A DNA stretch of 64,000 bases from Paenibacillus_AB sp036577625 (GCF_036577625.1 NZ_JARBDC010000032.1:106935-170934); one strand, 5' to 3'. Positions 34,052 to 42,556 are shown, counted from the first letter of the stretch. The notes: generated by a model from the letters alone, not told the origin. Numbers and translations are program-made.

Positions 34052-35485
34052 TTACCCCGCGGCGGCGGCCGGCAAACGGATCGTAAACGTCGTCCCTCGC
34101 CCCGGCTCGCTGTCGACCCCGATCGACCCGCCGTGCAGCTCGACGAGCTCCTTGACGATCGCCAGCCCGAGCCCGGTCCCTTTTTTGTTGCTCGCCCGCC
34201 CCCGGTCGGCTTTGAAAAACCGTTCCCAAATAAGATCCTGATCCGCCGGGGAAATGCCGATGCCGGTGTCGGCCACGACGAATTCGATGCTGGCGCCGCG
34301 CTGCCGGGCGGTTAGCCGGACCGTTCCCCGCTCCGTAAACTTGATCGCGTTGTTGACCACGTTGCTGACGATTTGCTCCAGCCGGTCGTGATCGGCGTAA
34401 ACCGGCGGCAGCCCGGAAGGGCAATCGACGCGCAGCTCCAGCCGCTTGGCGGCCGCGATCGTCTCGAATTTGATCGCCGCGTTGCGCAAAAACGAACAAA
34501 CGTCGGTCGGATGAAGCGACAGCCGGATTTCGTCGTTTTTCAGCTTGTCGAGCATCGTCAGATCGTCCAGCAGCCGGTTCATGTGCAGCGTCTCCTGCAT
34601 CATGATGTCGTAATACGACTGGCGGCGCTCCTCGTCGATGAGCCCGTCCTGCAAAGCTTCCAAAAAACCTTGCATCGCGGTCAGCGGCGTCCGCAGCTCG
34701 TGCGAGACGTTGGCCAAAAATTCGGTGCGGATTTGCTCCGCCTTGCTCCGGTCCCGTTCGGTCAGCTCGAGCTTGCCCGCCATCGAATTGATCGTCTGCG
34801 CCAAATCGCCGATTTCGTCGGTCGAGTCGATCTCGATCCGCTTCGCGTAGTTGCCCATGCCGATTTCCGAGGCGGCGCGGTCGATCTGCTGCAGCGGCCG
34901 GGAAATCGACCACGATAAATAAGAGACCATCGCGGTGGAGATGAGCACGCCGAACAGCGTTCCCCATAAAATCGTTTCGCGAATTTGGCTGACCGTCTCC
35001 TGAATGCCGTTGACCGGCGAATGGAGCACGATGCCGCCGTATATCCGGTTGTCTTTCCCCCAAGGGACGGCGACGGACAGCATCGGCTGCGTCAGCCCTT
35101 CGACCGACAGCTCGCTGATCGCCGTGCCGCCGCCGGCGACTTTTTTGGCGATGGACGCGGCGACCGACTTGCCGATAAACACTTCGTCCTTCGTCGACGT
35201 GGCGATGATTTTGCCGTTTTCGTCGAATATCCAAATGCGCGCATCGAACGTTTGATCGAAAAAGACGAGCATCGACTCGACCGATTGGTCGACGACGTGC
35301 GTATCCTGAATCGCCAAATTGATTTTTTTCGCCTTGCGAAGCAGCTCCTCCTGCGTGCTGTCGTAAATGTACCCTTTGGCCAAAAACGAGATCATGAGGC
35401 CGACGACGCCGAGCCCGAGCAGCACCGTAAGCAAATACCCGACCAGCAGCCGGCGGAAAATGCTTTTGTTAATCGCCTGCAGCAT
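34052..35485 (-). CDS. Sensor histidine kinase (HAMP, HisKA, HATPase_c)
   Basis: A 477-aa membrane kinase: TM1 about 13-36, extracytoplasmic sensor about 37-165, TM2 about 170-190, HAMP, HisKA with FLANVSHELRTPLTAMQGFL, and HATPase_c with N-box NVVNNAIKFTERG, G1 VADTGIGI, G2 KGTGLGLAIVKELV. Its first 17 bp overlap the response regulator gene, so the two are cotranscribed in the order regulator-kinase. Stimulus unknown. Confidence 0.95.
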   Translation of the reverse strand: MLQAINKSIFRRLLVGYLLTVLLGLGVVGLMISFLAKGYIYDSTQEELLRKAKKINLAIQDTHVVDQSVESMLVFFDQTFDARIWIFDENGKIIATSTKDEVFIGKSVAASIAKKVAGGGTAISELSVEGLTQPMLSVAVPWGKDNRIYGGIVLHSPVNGIQETVSQIRETILWGTLFGVLISTAMVSYLSWSISRPLQQIDRAASEIGMGNYAKRIEIDSTDEIGDLAQTINSMAGKLELTERDRSKAEQIRTEFLANVSHELRTPLTAMQGFLEALQDGLIDEERRQSYYDIMMQETLHMNRLLDDLTMLDKLKNDEIRLSLHPTDVCSFLRNAAIKFETIAAAKRLELRVDCPSGLPPVYADHDRLEQIVSNVVNNAIKFTERGTVRLTARQRGASIEFVVADTGIGISPADQDLIWERFFKADRGRASNKKGTGLGLAIVKELVELHGGSIGVDSEPGRGTTFTIRLPAAAAG

Positions 35486-36185
35486 CGCTCGTCACCGCCT
35501 CGAATTTATAGCCGACCCCCCACACCGTATGAATGTACCCGCGCTTCAGATCGGCCAGCTTTTCGCGCAGCTTCTTGACGTGCACGTCCACGGTGCGGAT
35601 ATCGCCGTAAAAATCGTAGCCCCATACCTGCTCGAGCAGCTGCTCCCGCGAAAACACCGTTCCCGGCGATTTGGCGAGATGGACGAGCAGGTCGAACTCC
35701 TTCGGGCGGAACGGGCATCTCTCGCCGTTCACGACGACTTCCCGGCGCTCCGGGTCGATCGTCAGCTCCCCGAAATCGTAAACCGCGGTCCGGCTTTCCT
35801 CCTCGATCCCCGCCTTCCGCTGCATGCGGCGAAATATCGCCTTGATCCGGGACATGAGCTCCCTCGGACTGAACGGCTTCGTCACGTAATCGTCGGCGCC
35901 CAGCTCGAGCCCGAGCACGCGGTCGAACTCGTCGCCCTTGGCGGTCAGCATAATGATCGGGACGTCCCGCTTCTTCAATATTTCCCGGCAAGCCGTAAAC
36001 CCGTCCATGACCGGCATCATCACGTCGAGGATGACGATATCCGGGTCCTCCGACTCCACGAGCTGAACCGCTTCCGCGCCGTTTTCGGCTTCCAGCAAAT
36101 CGTACTGATGGCTTTGGAAAAAAATGCGCAAGATTTCCCTCACGTTCGGATCGTCGTCGGCTACGAGCACTTTCAAACGGTTCAT
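35469..36185 (-). CDS. OmpR-family response regulator
   Basis: A 238-aa regulator: receiver with VADDDPN, Asp acceptor in IVILDVMMPVMDGFTACR and Lys in DDYVTKPFSPREL; winged-helix DNA-binding domain with RREVVVNGERCPFRPKEFDL and RTVDVHVKKLREKL. ATG at 36185 has GGGAGGTG nine nt upstream; a GTG at 36197 overlaps that site and is less likely. Forms a pair with the overlapping kinase gene. Confidence 0.95.
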   Translation of the reverse strand: MNRLKVLVADDDPNVREILRIFFQSHQYDLLEAENGAEAVQLVESEDPDIVILDVMMPVMDGFTACREILKKRDVPIIMLTAKGDEFDRVLGLELGADDYVTKPFSPRELMSRIKAIFRRMQRKAGIEEESRTAVYDFGELTIDPERREVVVNGERCPFRPKEFDLLVHLAKSPGTVFSREQLLEQVWGYDFYGDIRTVDVHVKKLREKLADLKRGYIHTVWGVGYKFEAVTSDAAGD

Positions 36186-36462
36186 CGCTTCGATCACCTC
36201 CCTACCATTGTAATGAAAAATGCGGACAATTTTAAGCTTTGCAGATTAGAATTCGATAAGATGCCGCCGCCAAACGGAAAAATGAAGCAAAAAAAGGGCG
36301 GCCCGGATCGCTTGCAGAAGCGATTCGAACCGCCATATATCGAGGTTGAGCGGGATAGCAAAGGTTGCTGGAAAAGCTTCCGAGCGAAGCTTTTCGGACT
36401 GGCTGGGCAGCGTTTCCGCGCGAGGGCCAAAAGCCCGTTGTCAAAAGGCTGCGCGGCTGCGC

Positions 36463-36855
36463 TTATTTCGGAGCCGTCGTGCTGCCGGACGACGAACCCG
36501 TCGAACCCGTGCTAGACGATCCGGCGCCGCCGGAGCTGCTCGAAGAGCCGGAGGAGCCTGTCGAGCCGGACGAACCGGAAGACGATCCCGAGGAGCCGGT
36601 CGAACCCGTCGAACCGGAAGATCCGGACGAACCCGTGGAGCCCGAAGATCCGGTAGAGCTGCTCGAACCGGTCGAACCGGAGCTTCCGGACTTGGATGTA
36701 TCCGTCGAGCCGCTTTTGCTGCCGCCGGACGAACCGCTCGTCGAGCTTCCGCCCGAATCCGGGCTCAGCGTCGGATCGGCCCCCCCGGAACAACCCGTCA
36801 GCATCGCGGCGCCGATCACGCCGATCAATAGAGCCATGGACAACTTTTTGTTCAT
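36463..36855 (-). CDS. Serine/glycine-repeat lipoprotein
   Basis: A 130-aa protein with signal peptide MNKKLSMALLIGVIGAAM and lipobox MLTGC. After a short linker the remaining about 100 residues are nearly pure Ser/Gly/Thr in SGSTGSSG-like repeats, ending TTAPK, with no folded domain. Such chains act as flexible surface spacers, but here nothing is attached. ATG at 36855 is preceded by GGGAGGAG. The GC-rich repeat DNA also makes long opposite-strand frames (Glu/Pro/Asp repeats), which lack ribosome sites. Confidence 0.8.
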   Translation of the reverse strand: MNKKLSMALLIGVIGAAMLTGCSGGADPTLSPDSGGSSTSGSSGGSKSGSTDTSKSGSSGSTGSSSSTGSSGSTGSSGSSGSTGSTGSSGSSSGSSGSTGSSGSSSSSGGAGSSSTGSTGSSSGSTTAPK

Positions 36856-36873
36856 TGTCAATCTCCTCCCGTG

Positions 36874-36919
36874 AACTTTGCGCGAAGCAAAGTTTGCTTT
36901 TCGAAAGCGTCCGCTTTCG
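36874..36919 (-). promoter_or_regulatory. Two hairpins in the leader of the Ser/Gly lipoprotein gene
   Basis: Perfect inverted repeats AACTTTGC-N5-GCAAAGTT (36874-36894) and CGAAAGCG-N2-CGCTTTCG (36902-36919) lie directly upstream of the ribosome site. A TATACT on the reverse strand (36971-36966) could be the -10, giving a leader of about 105 nt. Confidence 0.5.
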
Positions 36920-37043
36920 GAAAGTCCGGACTGCCGGAGTCGGCCTTGCGTCCTGACATGCCCTTAGTATACAGGGGAGAAATGAGCAAAGTATGATCGA
37001 ACGATGATGCTTTATGATCGAAATGTTAAAAAAGTATGAACGG

Positions 37044-37640
37044 CTATCTTCGAACGAACCGGTCGAAAGCGGCCTGCTTCAGCCGGACGGCCTCGTCGAT
37101 GCCCATCCGGCGGACGGCGGCGACGAAATCGTCGAAACGGTCCAGCGGCTCCACGCCCATGATGAACTTGTTTACCATTTCGTCGTAATACGTGTTGACA
37201 TCGTTCATGATCGAAGCGATTTTCTCGCTTTCTTCCGAAGTCGGAGTGGTCGGCGGCACCAGCTTCGAATGATCGGCCTTCATCCATGCCGCGATCGCCT
37301 GCTTCTGTTCCGGCCTACTCGTATACTGCTCCGCAAACCGCTTGTCATAAACGAAAGGCCCGGAAAACGTACCGTGGGAATATCGGGCCAACGCATGGCT
37401 AACGCTCAGCTTCTCGGGGTTGTTCGTAATCAGCTCGGTTCATTTGGGATACCCGTTCTCTAGTTTGTAGCTGACATTTTCTGTGCCGAAATTGAACAGC
37501 AAATTTCCGGCTTCGCCGTACGCGTAATCGAGCCATCTGACGATCTTCTCCGGATGCTCGGCCGCGGCGCTGATCGCCGCGCCTCTCGTTTTTGCCTTGG
37601 TAATTCGGGTTCGTTCGGCCGAACAATTGCTCGCTCCCCG
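37044..37640 (-). pseudogene. Decayed 3' end of an LplA-type extracellular solute-binding protein gene
   Basis: Reverse strand encodes the C-terminal third of a large lipoprotein SBP (LplA/YtcQ type) in pieces. FGRTNPNYQGKNE is in one frame; a two-base loss moves the rest (RGAAISAAAEHPEKIVRWLD, NLLFNFGTENVSYKLENGYP) to another; then an in-frame TGA at 37440-37442 splits NGYPK from TELITNNPEKLSVSHALARY; it ends at KQAAFDRFVRR. No N-terminal two-thirds is present: the upstream DNA is the FAD oxidoreductase gene. Both a frameshift and a nonsense codon show it is a relic. The related permeases are absent here. Confidence 0.85.
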
Positions 37641-37654
37641 CTTGTCGTACGGCG

Positions 37655-39580
37655 TCACTTTTTTCGCGAAAGCTTCAATAGGTCGTAAAGAACGGTCAAA
37701 TAGTCGCCTCTGGAGACGATGCCTTCTTCGCCTTCGAACGGATTGGGGCGGCTGACCCCAAGCGAACGGCAAGCCGCGCCGAGCCATCGCGCCGCCATGG
37801 AGCGCGGCAAGTTTGGCTTCGCCGCCCAATAGTCGCGGTACGGCGGCTCCTCCGCCAGCTTGCGCGGACCGATGTCGACTCCCGCCGGCGCGATCCGGTC
37901 CGTCGCCGGCAGCGGCGGCAGCTTCGCCCCGCCCGGCAGCCCCCGGGCGAGACCGAGCCACAGCGAGGCGTCGGCGACGGTGCACGCTTCGTCCGGCTTC
38001 GCCTCGTAGCCGGTGAAAAACGACTTCGTGCCGAAATATTGCAGCGCCGGATGCGCCGCATGGTCCGGCCGGACGTCGCGAAAATACGTGATGAGCTGCC
38101 CCGCCTCGATCAGCTCGTCCTGCAGCCGGTCGACGCAAACCCGCTGCACCGGCTCGCCGGTCTCCAGGCAGAGCGACGACGCCGCGCCGGCGGCAAAGCC
38201 GAGCTGCATCCAGAACGGCTCCATCCGGATCGTGCCGAAGCCCATATGCGTGGCGGATACGGCGACCGGCACGAGCAAGTTCGGCACCGTCTCCGGCACC
38301 ATGACGCCGAACGGAATTTGGTACACCTCGGTCAGCGCCCCGAAGCCGAGAAAGCCTTCGAGCGCGCGATTTTGCCCGATCGCCTCCCGTTTCCGGGTCG
38401 CGTGGGAATCGATCGCATAGTCGCCGGTGGCGATGCTGTCGCGGTGAATCGGCGACCGCTGCAGCCCCGGGGCGAGCCTGGCGTCGTTTTCCGTGAACGT
38501 ATACGCGCCGACGATCCGCCGCGCTTCCCGGACGTACAGCTGCGGCGGGAAATGGTCCGTTTCCGGGAATTCGTCGGCCGCGTAGCCCCACCGCAGCGCC
38601 TCTTCGCGAAACGGCGCGGGCAGCGCCTCGTCGTGCTGCAAAAACCAGAGCAGCCCTTGAATGTACTCCCGATGCCGCCGCGCGATCCGCTCGCGCACGT
38701 CCCGGCTCCCTTCCGGATATTCGAGATTTTCTTCGGGCAAATCGGTCGAAAGCTGGCAGTTGTGATGGTTGTTCGTATCGGTCTTGCCGTTCGGAATGCG
38801 CGACAGCTTGACGACGTCGCCGAACGATTGCAGCCGCCCCGCGGCGATATCGCCGATCAGGCTCGCATACTCGCCGCGGTCGTAGTTGTCCGGCTTGGCG
38901 AACGGAACGCGGTTGGCCGGATCGTCGGTCATGCACAGCCGGAAATTGTACGCCTGCAGCAGCCCGTCCCCTTCGCCGGTGCTGCCGGGCAGCACCTCCT
39001 TCGTCCGGTACTCGCAGTACAGCTTGCCGGCGAATTCCTCGTTCCACTCGTCGCGGGATTCGCGTCCGAGCCGGTACGGGACGCCCGCCATGGCGGCCAA
39101 ATCCCCTTCGTACGTCGCGTCGACGAACTGCCCGGCCTCGTATGTCGCGCTCGCCCCCGTCCCGATCTGTACGACGTTGACGCGAACGATCCGGCCTCCC
39201 TCCGTCTCCGCGCCGGTCAGCTCGCGCTGCAGGTGAACGTCGATGTTCGGCTCCCGTTCCAGCAGCTGACGCATCACGCGCCGCGCCACGGACGGCTCGA
39301 AGCGAAGTCCGCCGCTGCATTCCCGGACCTGCCGCGAATGCTCCCCGTATACGGTGACGTAATGGTTGTAAATAAGCTCCAGAAATTGTCCGAAAATCGA
39401 GCCCGACGTGTCGACGGATCGGATGTCCGTCTCTCCCAGGCCGCTCGTCATCAGTCCGCCGATAAACGCCGACGGCTCGAGCAGCAGCGTACGCCTGCCG
39501 CGCCGGGCCGCCGCGATGGCCGCTCCGATGCCCGCCGGCGTCGCTCCGTAAACGATCACTTCCGCTTTCAACTTCGTCAT
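37655..39580 (-). CDS. FAD-dependent oxidoreductase (FAD_oxidored family)
   Basis: A 641-aa enzyme. N-terminal FAD fold VIVYGATPAGIGAAIAAARR followed by LLLEPSAFIGGLMTSGLGET; second FAD contact QFVDATYEGDLAAMAGVPYR; a conserved pocket VPVAVSATHMGFGTIRMEPF near residue 440. Family length is normal. ATG at 39580 is preceded by GGAAGGTG. It is divergent from a LacI-type regulator and followed by a relic of a sugar-binding protein, which suggests a carbohydrate-related oxidation role; substrate unknown. Distant paralogue of the 620-aa enzyme at 27452. Confidence 0.88.
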   Translation of the reverse strand: MTKLKAEVIVYGATPAGIGAAIAAARRGRRTLLLEPSAFIGGLMTSGLGETDIRSVDTSGSIFGQFLELIYNHYVTVYGEHSRQVRECSGGLRFEPSVARRVMRQLLEREPNIDVHLQRELTGAETEGGRIVRVNVVQIGTGASATYEAGQFVDATYEGDLAAMAGVPYRLGRESRDEWNEEFAGKLYCEYRTKEVLPGSTGEGDGLLQAYNFRLCMTDDPANRVPFAKPDNYDRGEYASLIGDIAAGRLQSFGDVVKLSRIPNGKTDTNNHHNCQLSTDLPEENLEYPEGSRDVRERIARRHREYIQGLLWFLQHDEALPAPFREEALRWGYAADEFPETDHFPPQLYVREARRIVGAYTFTENDARLAPGLQRSPIHRDSIATGDYAIDSHATRKREAIGQNRALEGFLGFGALTEVYQIPFGVMVPETVPNLLVPVAVSATHMGFGTIRMEPFWMQLGFAAGAASSLCLETGEPVQRVCVDRLQDELIEAGQLITYFRDVRPDHAAHPALQYFGTKSFFTGYEAKPDEACTVADASLWLGLARGLPGGAKLPPLPATDRIAPAGVDIGPRKLAEEPPYRDYWAAKPNLPRSMAARWLGAACRSLGVSRPNPFEGEEGIVSRGDYLTVLYDLLKLSRKK

Positions 39581-39685
39581 GGTTGCACCTTCCTAATGCG
39601 CAGTACGGTTTCTTTCCCCGGCCCGGCAGTTTTGCACCGCTGCCGGGAGAAAGCTTGGTCATGGCGCGCATTGTTTCTTTTACCC

Positions 39686-39727
39686 ATTATAGGCGACCTG
39701 CGGACCGCTTCCAGTTTAACTTTAGTT
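39686..39727 (-). promoter_or_regulatory. Candidate promoter and operator of the FAD oxidoreductase gene
   Basis: Reverse strand TATAAT (39691-39686) about 105 bp before the start, with a short palindrome AACT-AA-AGTT (39727-39718) where the -35 region begins. The divergent LacI-type regulator could bind here; the palindrome lacks the usual central CG of LacI operators, so this is tentative. Confidence 0.3.
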
Positions 39728-39864
39728 TCATGAAAAAAGCTGCAGCGGCAACAATTCCGCCTGGAACAGCGCTTTCTCCGAAGATGCCCCGTCGGCGGTT
39801 CCCAATGCGCGCGCAAACGTGGTACGATGCTTATACGACTTCGATCGCCGAGGTGATAAGCAGC

Positions 39865-40902
39865 ATGCCCGTCGTCAAATCCGTTACGCTTCGCACGATC
39901 GCCGCGGAGCTCGGTTTAACCGTCCAAACCGTGTCCAAGGCGCTCAAAGGCCGGCCCGGCATGTCCGAGGCGACCCGCCAGCTCGTCGTCCAAACGGCGG
40001 AACGGCTCGGCTACTTTACGAAGGAGCAAATTCGCAGCCTGCGCGCGGACCGTATTATTCCGTACCCGCTCGAGCGCAAAAGGTTCGTGCTCCTCCAAAC
40101 GTCGCATTCCTCGGGGTTTTTGCGGCTTTTGCTGGAAGGTCTTCACGAGCGGTTCGCCGCGTTCGGCCACCAGATCGAGGTGATGATCCCCCCTTCGGTC
40201 GCGACGGAAAAAGCGATGAACGACTGGATCGAGCGCAGCGGCCTCGAATACGCGGACGGGCTGTTCGTAGCGGCCAGCATCATGCCGAAGGAGTGGGAGC
40301 CGAAGCTGCTCGCGCTGCCCGTACCGAAAATATTGCTCAATTTCCCGCCGCTCGGCGCCAAGGTGGACAGCGTCGTCTGGGATTTGTACGAAGCGACGTA
40401 TCAGGCCGTCGCCTACCTTCGTTCGATCGGCCACGTCCGGATCATGTATGTCGGGGACACGCACCGCCAACGAGGCTATTTGCTGCGCTGGCAGGCGTTC
40501 GTTCACGCGATGAACGAATTCCGCCTCGAGGTCGAGCCGTCCGCCCACTCGATCGGAGAACATACGTCCTCGTGGCTCGAGGAGCTTCGGGAGAAATTGG
40601 AGCGATTCACCCCCACGGCGATCGTCTGCGGGATCGACGGCGAAGTCGCCGGCGTATACCGGCTATGCTCGGATATGGGGCTGCGCATCCCCGACGATCT
40701 GTCGATGATCGGCCTGCTGAACGAGCAGCCCGCATCGCTGCCGCCTTTCACGATGCCGCTGCTGCCGATTCGCGAGTCGGGCTACCGGGCGGCCGACCGC
40801 ATGCTGTGGCGCATCGCGAACCCGACGCTCCCGTACGAGCATATCCGCATTCAGGGAGAGCTGCGAATCGGCCGTACGACCGCCCGGAACGGGAGGAGCT
40901 GA
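39865..40902 (+). CDS. LacI-family transcriptional regulator
   Basis: A 345-aa regulator: HTH at the N-terminus (VTLRTIAAELGLTVQTVSKA with hinge region LGYFTKEQ) and a periplasmic-binding-protein-like effector domain (about 70-340; GLFVAASIMPKEWEPKLLAL, GHVRIMYVGDTHRQRGYLLR). ATG at 39865 has GAGGTGAT seven nt upstream; the frame is open further upstream without support. Divergent from the FAD oxidoreductase gene, its likely target. Confidence 0.94.
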   Translation: MPVVKSVTLRTIAAELGLTVQTVSKALKGRPGMSEATRQLVVQTAERLGYFTKEQIRSLRADRIIPYPLERKRFVLLQTSHSSGFLRLLLEGLHERFAAFGHQIEVMIPPSVATEKAMNDWIERSGLEYADGLFVAASIMPKEWEPKLLALPVPKILLNFPPLGAKVDSVVWDLYEATYQAVAYLRSIGHVRIMYVGDTHRQRGYLLRWQAFVHAMNEFRLEVEPSAHSIGEHTSSWLEELREKLERFTPTAIVCGIDGEVAGVYRLCSDMGLRIPDDLSMIGLLNEQPASLPPFTMPLLPIRESGYRAADRMLWRIANPTLPYEHIRIQGELRIGRTTARNGRS

Positions 40903-40914
40903 ACGCCGGGCCGC

Positions 40915-41817
40915 TCATCTCGTCGTATAGCTGACGAACCAGAAGCTGCCGCCCGCGAATACGGTCAAATGGCGGGAAACCGGCTCGAACAGCTCCCGCA
41001 GCTCCCGCTCGGTGTAGTAGTTTTTGACGATTTCATGCTGCGTTCCGTCCGCAAGCGTGCGCAGCTTGTACGTATCTTCGGCGTCCTCCTTGACGATCAG
41101 CGGGCCGCCCCGGCCTTCCACATAGACGTTATCCGCCATAAAGACGGCCGCGCCGCTGCCGAGCCGGGCATGAAGGCGGGCGAGAAAATCGGACAGCTTG
41201 TTTTTCGGGACGTGCGACAGCCAGAAGCAGGCGAGCGCGGCGTCGAACTGTCCCGGTATCGACTCCGGCTTGTACGCGTCGCCGATCATGAACCGGACCG
41301 TCCCGGGGAGCCGCTTGCTCTCGGCGATTTCGATCACCTCCGGACGGATGTCCACGCCGACGATACGGCTTGCCGCCCCGGCCGCCTTTTCCGTCCAATA
41401 GCCGGTGCCGCAAGCGAGCTCGAGCACGGACCGGTTTCGGACGGTTTGAACGATCCGCGCCGACAAATGGGCGAGCTCCTCCCGATAGCCGGGATCGTCC
41501 CGCTCGTATACCGACTCGTATTCGCTCGCTCTGGCGCCGTAATAGCGCTGCAGGTCGCTCGCGTCCCGCGCGATCGCGTCCAGCCTGGCGCCAAATGCGT
41601 TCGCATTCGCGTTCGCGTTCGCGGCATGGCCTCCCGCATCGATCAAGCCGGCGAAAATCGCCCCTCCCGCCGCTTTGTAATGCGCGAGCATGCCGTGAGT
41701 CGCCATCACGATCAGCTGGGTCATCGACAGCCCGGTCTGTTCGGCCATCGCGCTCAAGTCGCTTTTGACGCGGTCGGGCAAATAGACAGTCAAGCGCTTC
41801 GTTTTCGGATCGGACAC
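40915..41817 (-). CDS. Ribbon-helix-helix / SAM-dependent methyltransferase fusion
   Basis: A 300-aa two-part protein. Residues 1-50 (KTKRLTVYLPDRVKSDLSAM, TGLSMTQLIVMATHGML) form a ribbon-helix-helix DNA-binding unit as in CopG/antitoxin regulators. A linker with an Ala-Asn dipeptide repeat (HAANANANANAFGA) leads to a class I methyltransferase: motif I VLELACGTGYWTEKA, motif II-like IVGVDIRPEVIEIA, then ALACFWLSHVPKNKL. Start is GTG at 41817, with GGGAGGAG just upstream. It follows the ferritin-like gene by 72 bp, and an inverted repeat lies in that gap. Methyl acceptor unknown. Confidence 0.82.
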   Translation of the reverse strand: MSDPKTKRLTVYLPDRVKSDLSAMAEQTGLSMTQLIVMATHGMLAHYKAAGGAIFAGLIDAGGHAANANANANAFGARLDAIARDASDLQRYYGARASEYESVYERDDPGYREELAHLSARIVQTVRNRSVLELACGTGYWTEKAAGAASRIVGVDIRPEVIEIAESKRLPGTVRFMIGDAYKPESIPGQFDAALACFWLSHVPKNKLSDFLARLHARLGSGAAVFMADNVYVEGRGGPLIVKEDAEDTYKLRTLADGTQHEIVKNYYTERELRELFEPVSRHLTVFAGGSFWFVSYTTR

Positions 41818-41843
41818 CCGTTCTCCTCCCTTATCGACAACAT

Positions 41844-41882
41844 AACACATAATAGATGTCATCATAACATAAATAATGTGTT
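41844..41882. promoter_or_regulatory. Inverted repeat upstream of the RHH/methyltransferase gene
   Basis: AACACATAAT (41844-41853) and ATAATGTGTT (41873-41882) are inverted with one mismatch, separated by 19 bp, in an AT-rich block 27 bp before the start. CATAACA also repeats within it. RHH proteins typically bind such sites, so autoregulation is plausible. Confidence 0.5.
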
Positions 41883-41889
41883 ATTCCCA

Positions 41890-42360
41890 TCACGAGTTCG
41901 TCCGATGCTCCGACAATAAATAATTGCAGGTGCTCGCGTGCTTCAGCTCATCCAACATAATGCCGAACACCGTATCTTTGTAAATGCCGGCGGGCAGCCC
42001 GAACCAAATGTTTCGGTAACGCTCGACCGCCGACAATTCGCCCTCCAGCGCGCGCCGCAGCCCTTCCGCATACGTTTTCGGCTTCTCGTGCGTCCCTTCG
42101 CCGGCGCCCGCCATCGGCCGACCGGTCAAATCCTTGTACATCTCCCGGAACATTCGGCTATGAACGCGTTCATCGTCGCGGATCGCTTCGATCTTCGCGG
42201 CGTCCTCCGACGGGGCAAGCTTGATCAAATCGTCGTAAAACAACTCGTCGTTCCGTTCGCCTTTCGCCGCCTCCCCGATCATGTCGATCGCCTGGCGCAT
42301 GCTCGTCATCCAAACCGGAACGAACTCCGCGCGAATCCAATACGGCGTTACCCAATACAA
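41890..42360 (-). CDS. Ferritin-like domain protein
   Basis: A 156-aa mostly helical protein with carboxylate/His pairs spaced as in ferritin-like four-helix bundles: AAKGERNDELFYDD, IRDDERVHSRMF (ExxH-like), GELSAVERYRNI and LDELKHASTCNYL (ExxH-like). No signal peptide. TTG start with GGGAGG eight nt upstream. Possible roles are iron or oxidative-stress related; no exact family assigned. It precedes the RHH/methyltransferase gene on the same strand. Confidence 0.75.
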   Translation of the reverse strand: MYWVTPYWIRAEFVPVWMTSMRQAIDMIGEAAKGERNDELFYDDLIKLAPSEDAAKIEAIRDDERVHSRMFREMYKDLTGRPMAGAGEGTHEKPKTYAEGLRRALEGELSAVERYRNIWFGLPAGIYKDTVFGIMLDELKHASTCNYLLSEHRTNS

Positions 42361-42515
42361 GTCGTTTTCCTCCCGTCGATCGAACCGTTTCGTTCATCTA
42401 TATGCGCATTCGCCCGGATCGGTCCGTCTCCCATGGAAGCGCCTTGTGTCGGAACTGTCTTATAAAAAATAATAAATGTACATTATATTGATTCAATACA
42501 TGCTATCCTCTTTTT

Positions 42516-42534
42516 TGTAATCGCTTTCTACAAT
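42516..42534 (+). promoter_or_regulatory. cre site overlapping the -10 of the glycosidase gene
   Basis: TGTAATCGCTTTCT (42516-42529) matches all 14 positions of TGWAANCGNTNNCW and touches a TACAAT (42529-42534), a likely -10. CcpA bound here would block initiation, consistent with catabolite repression of a polysaccharide-degrading gene. No clear -35. Confidence 0.6.
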
Positions 42535-42556
42535 AGAATCGAAAGGATGTGAGCGC

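Noticed and set aside
36365..36874. A 169-codon forward frame rich in Glu-Pro-Asp repeats
   Set aside because: Complement of the Ser/Gly repeat lipoprotein; the reverse frame has signal peptide, lipobox and ribosome site, this one has none.
37044..37391. An intact 115-aa gene starting at TTG 37391
   Set aside because: It is the in-frame continuation of a binding-protein C-terminus after a TGA; homology runs across the stop, so it is part of a pseudogene.
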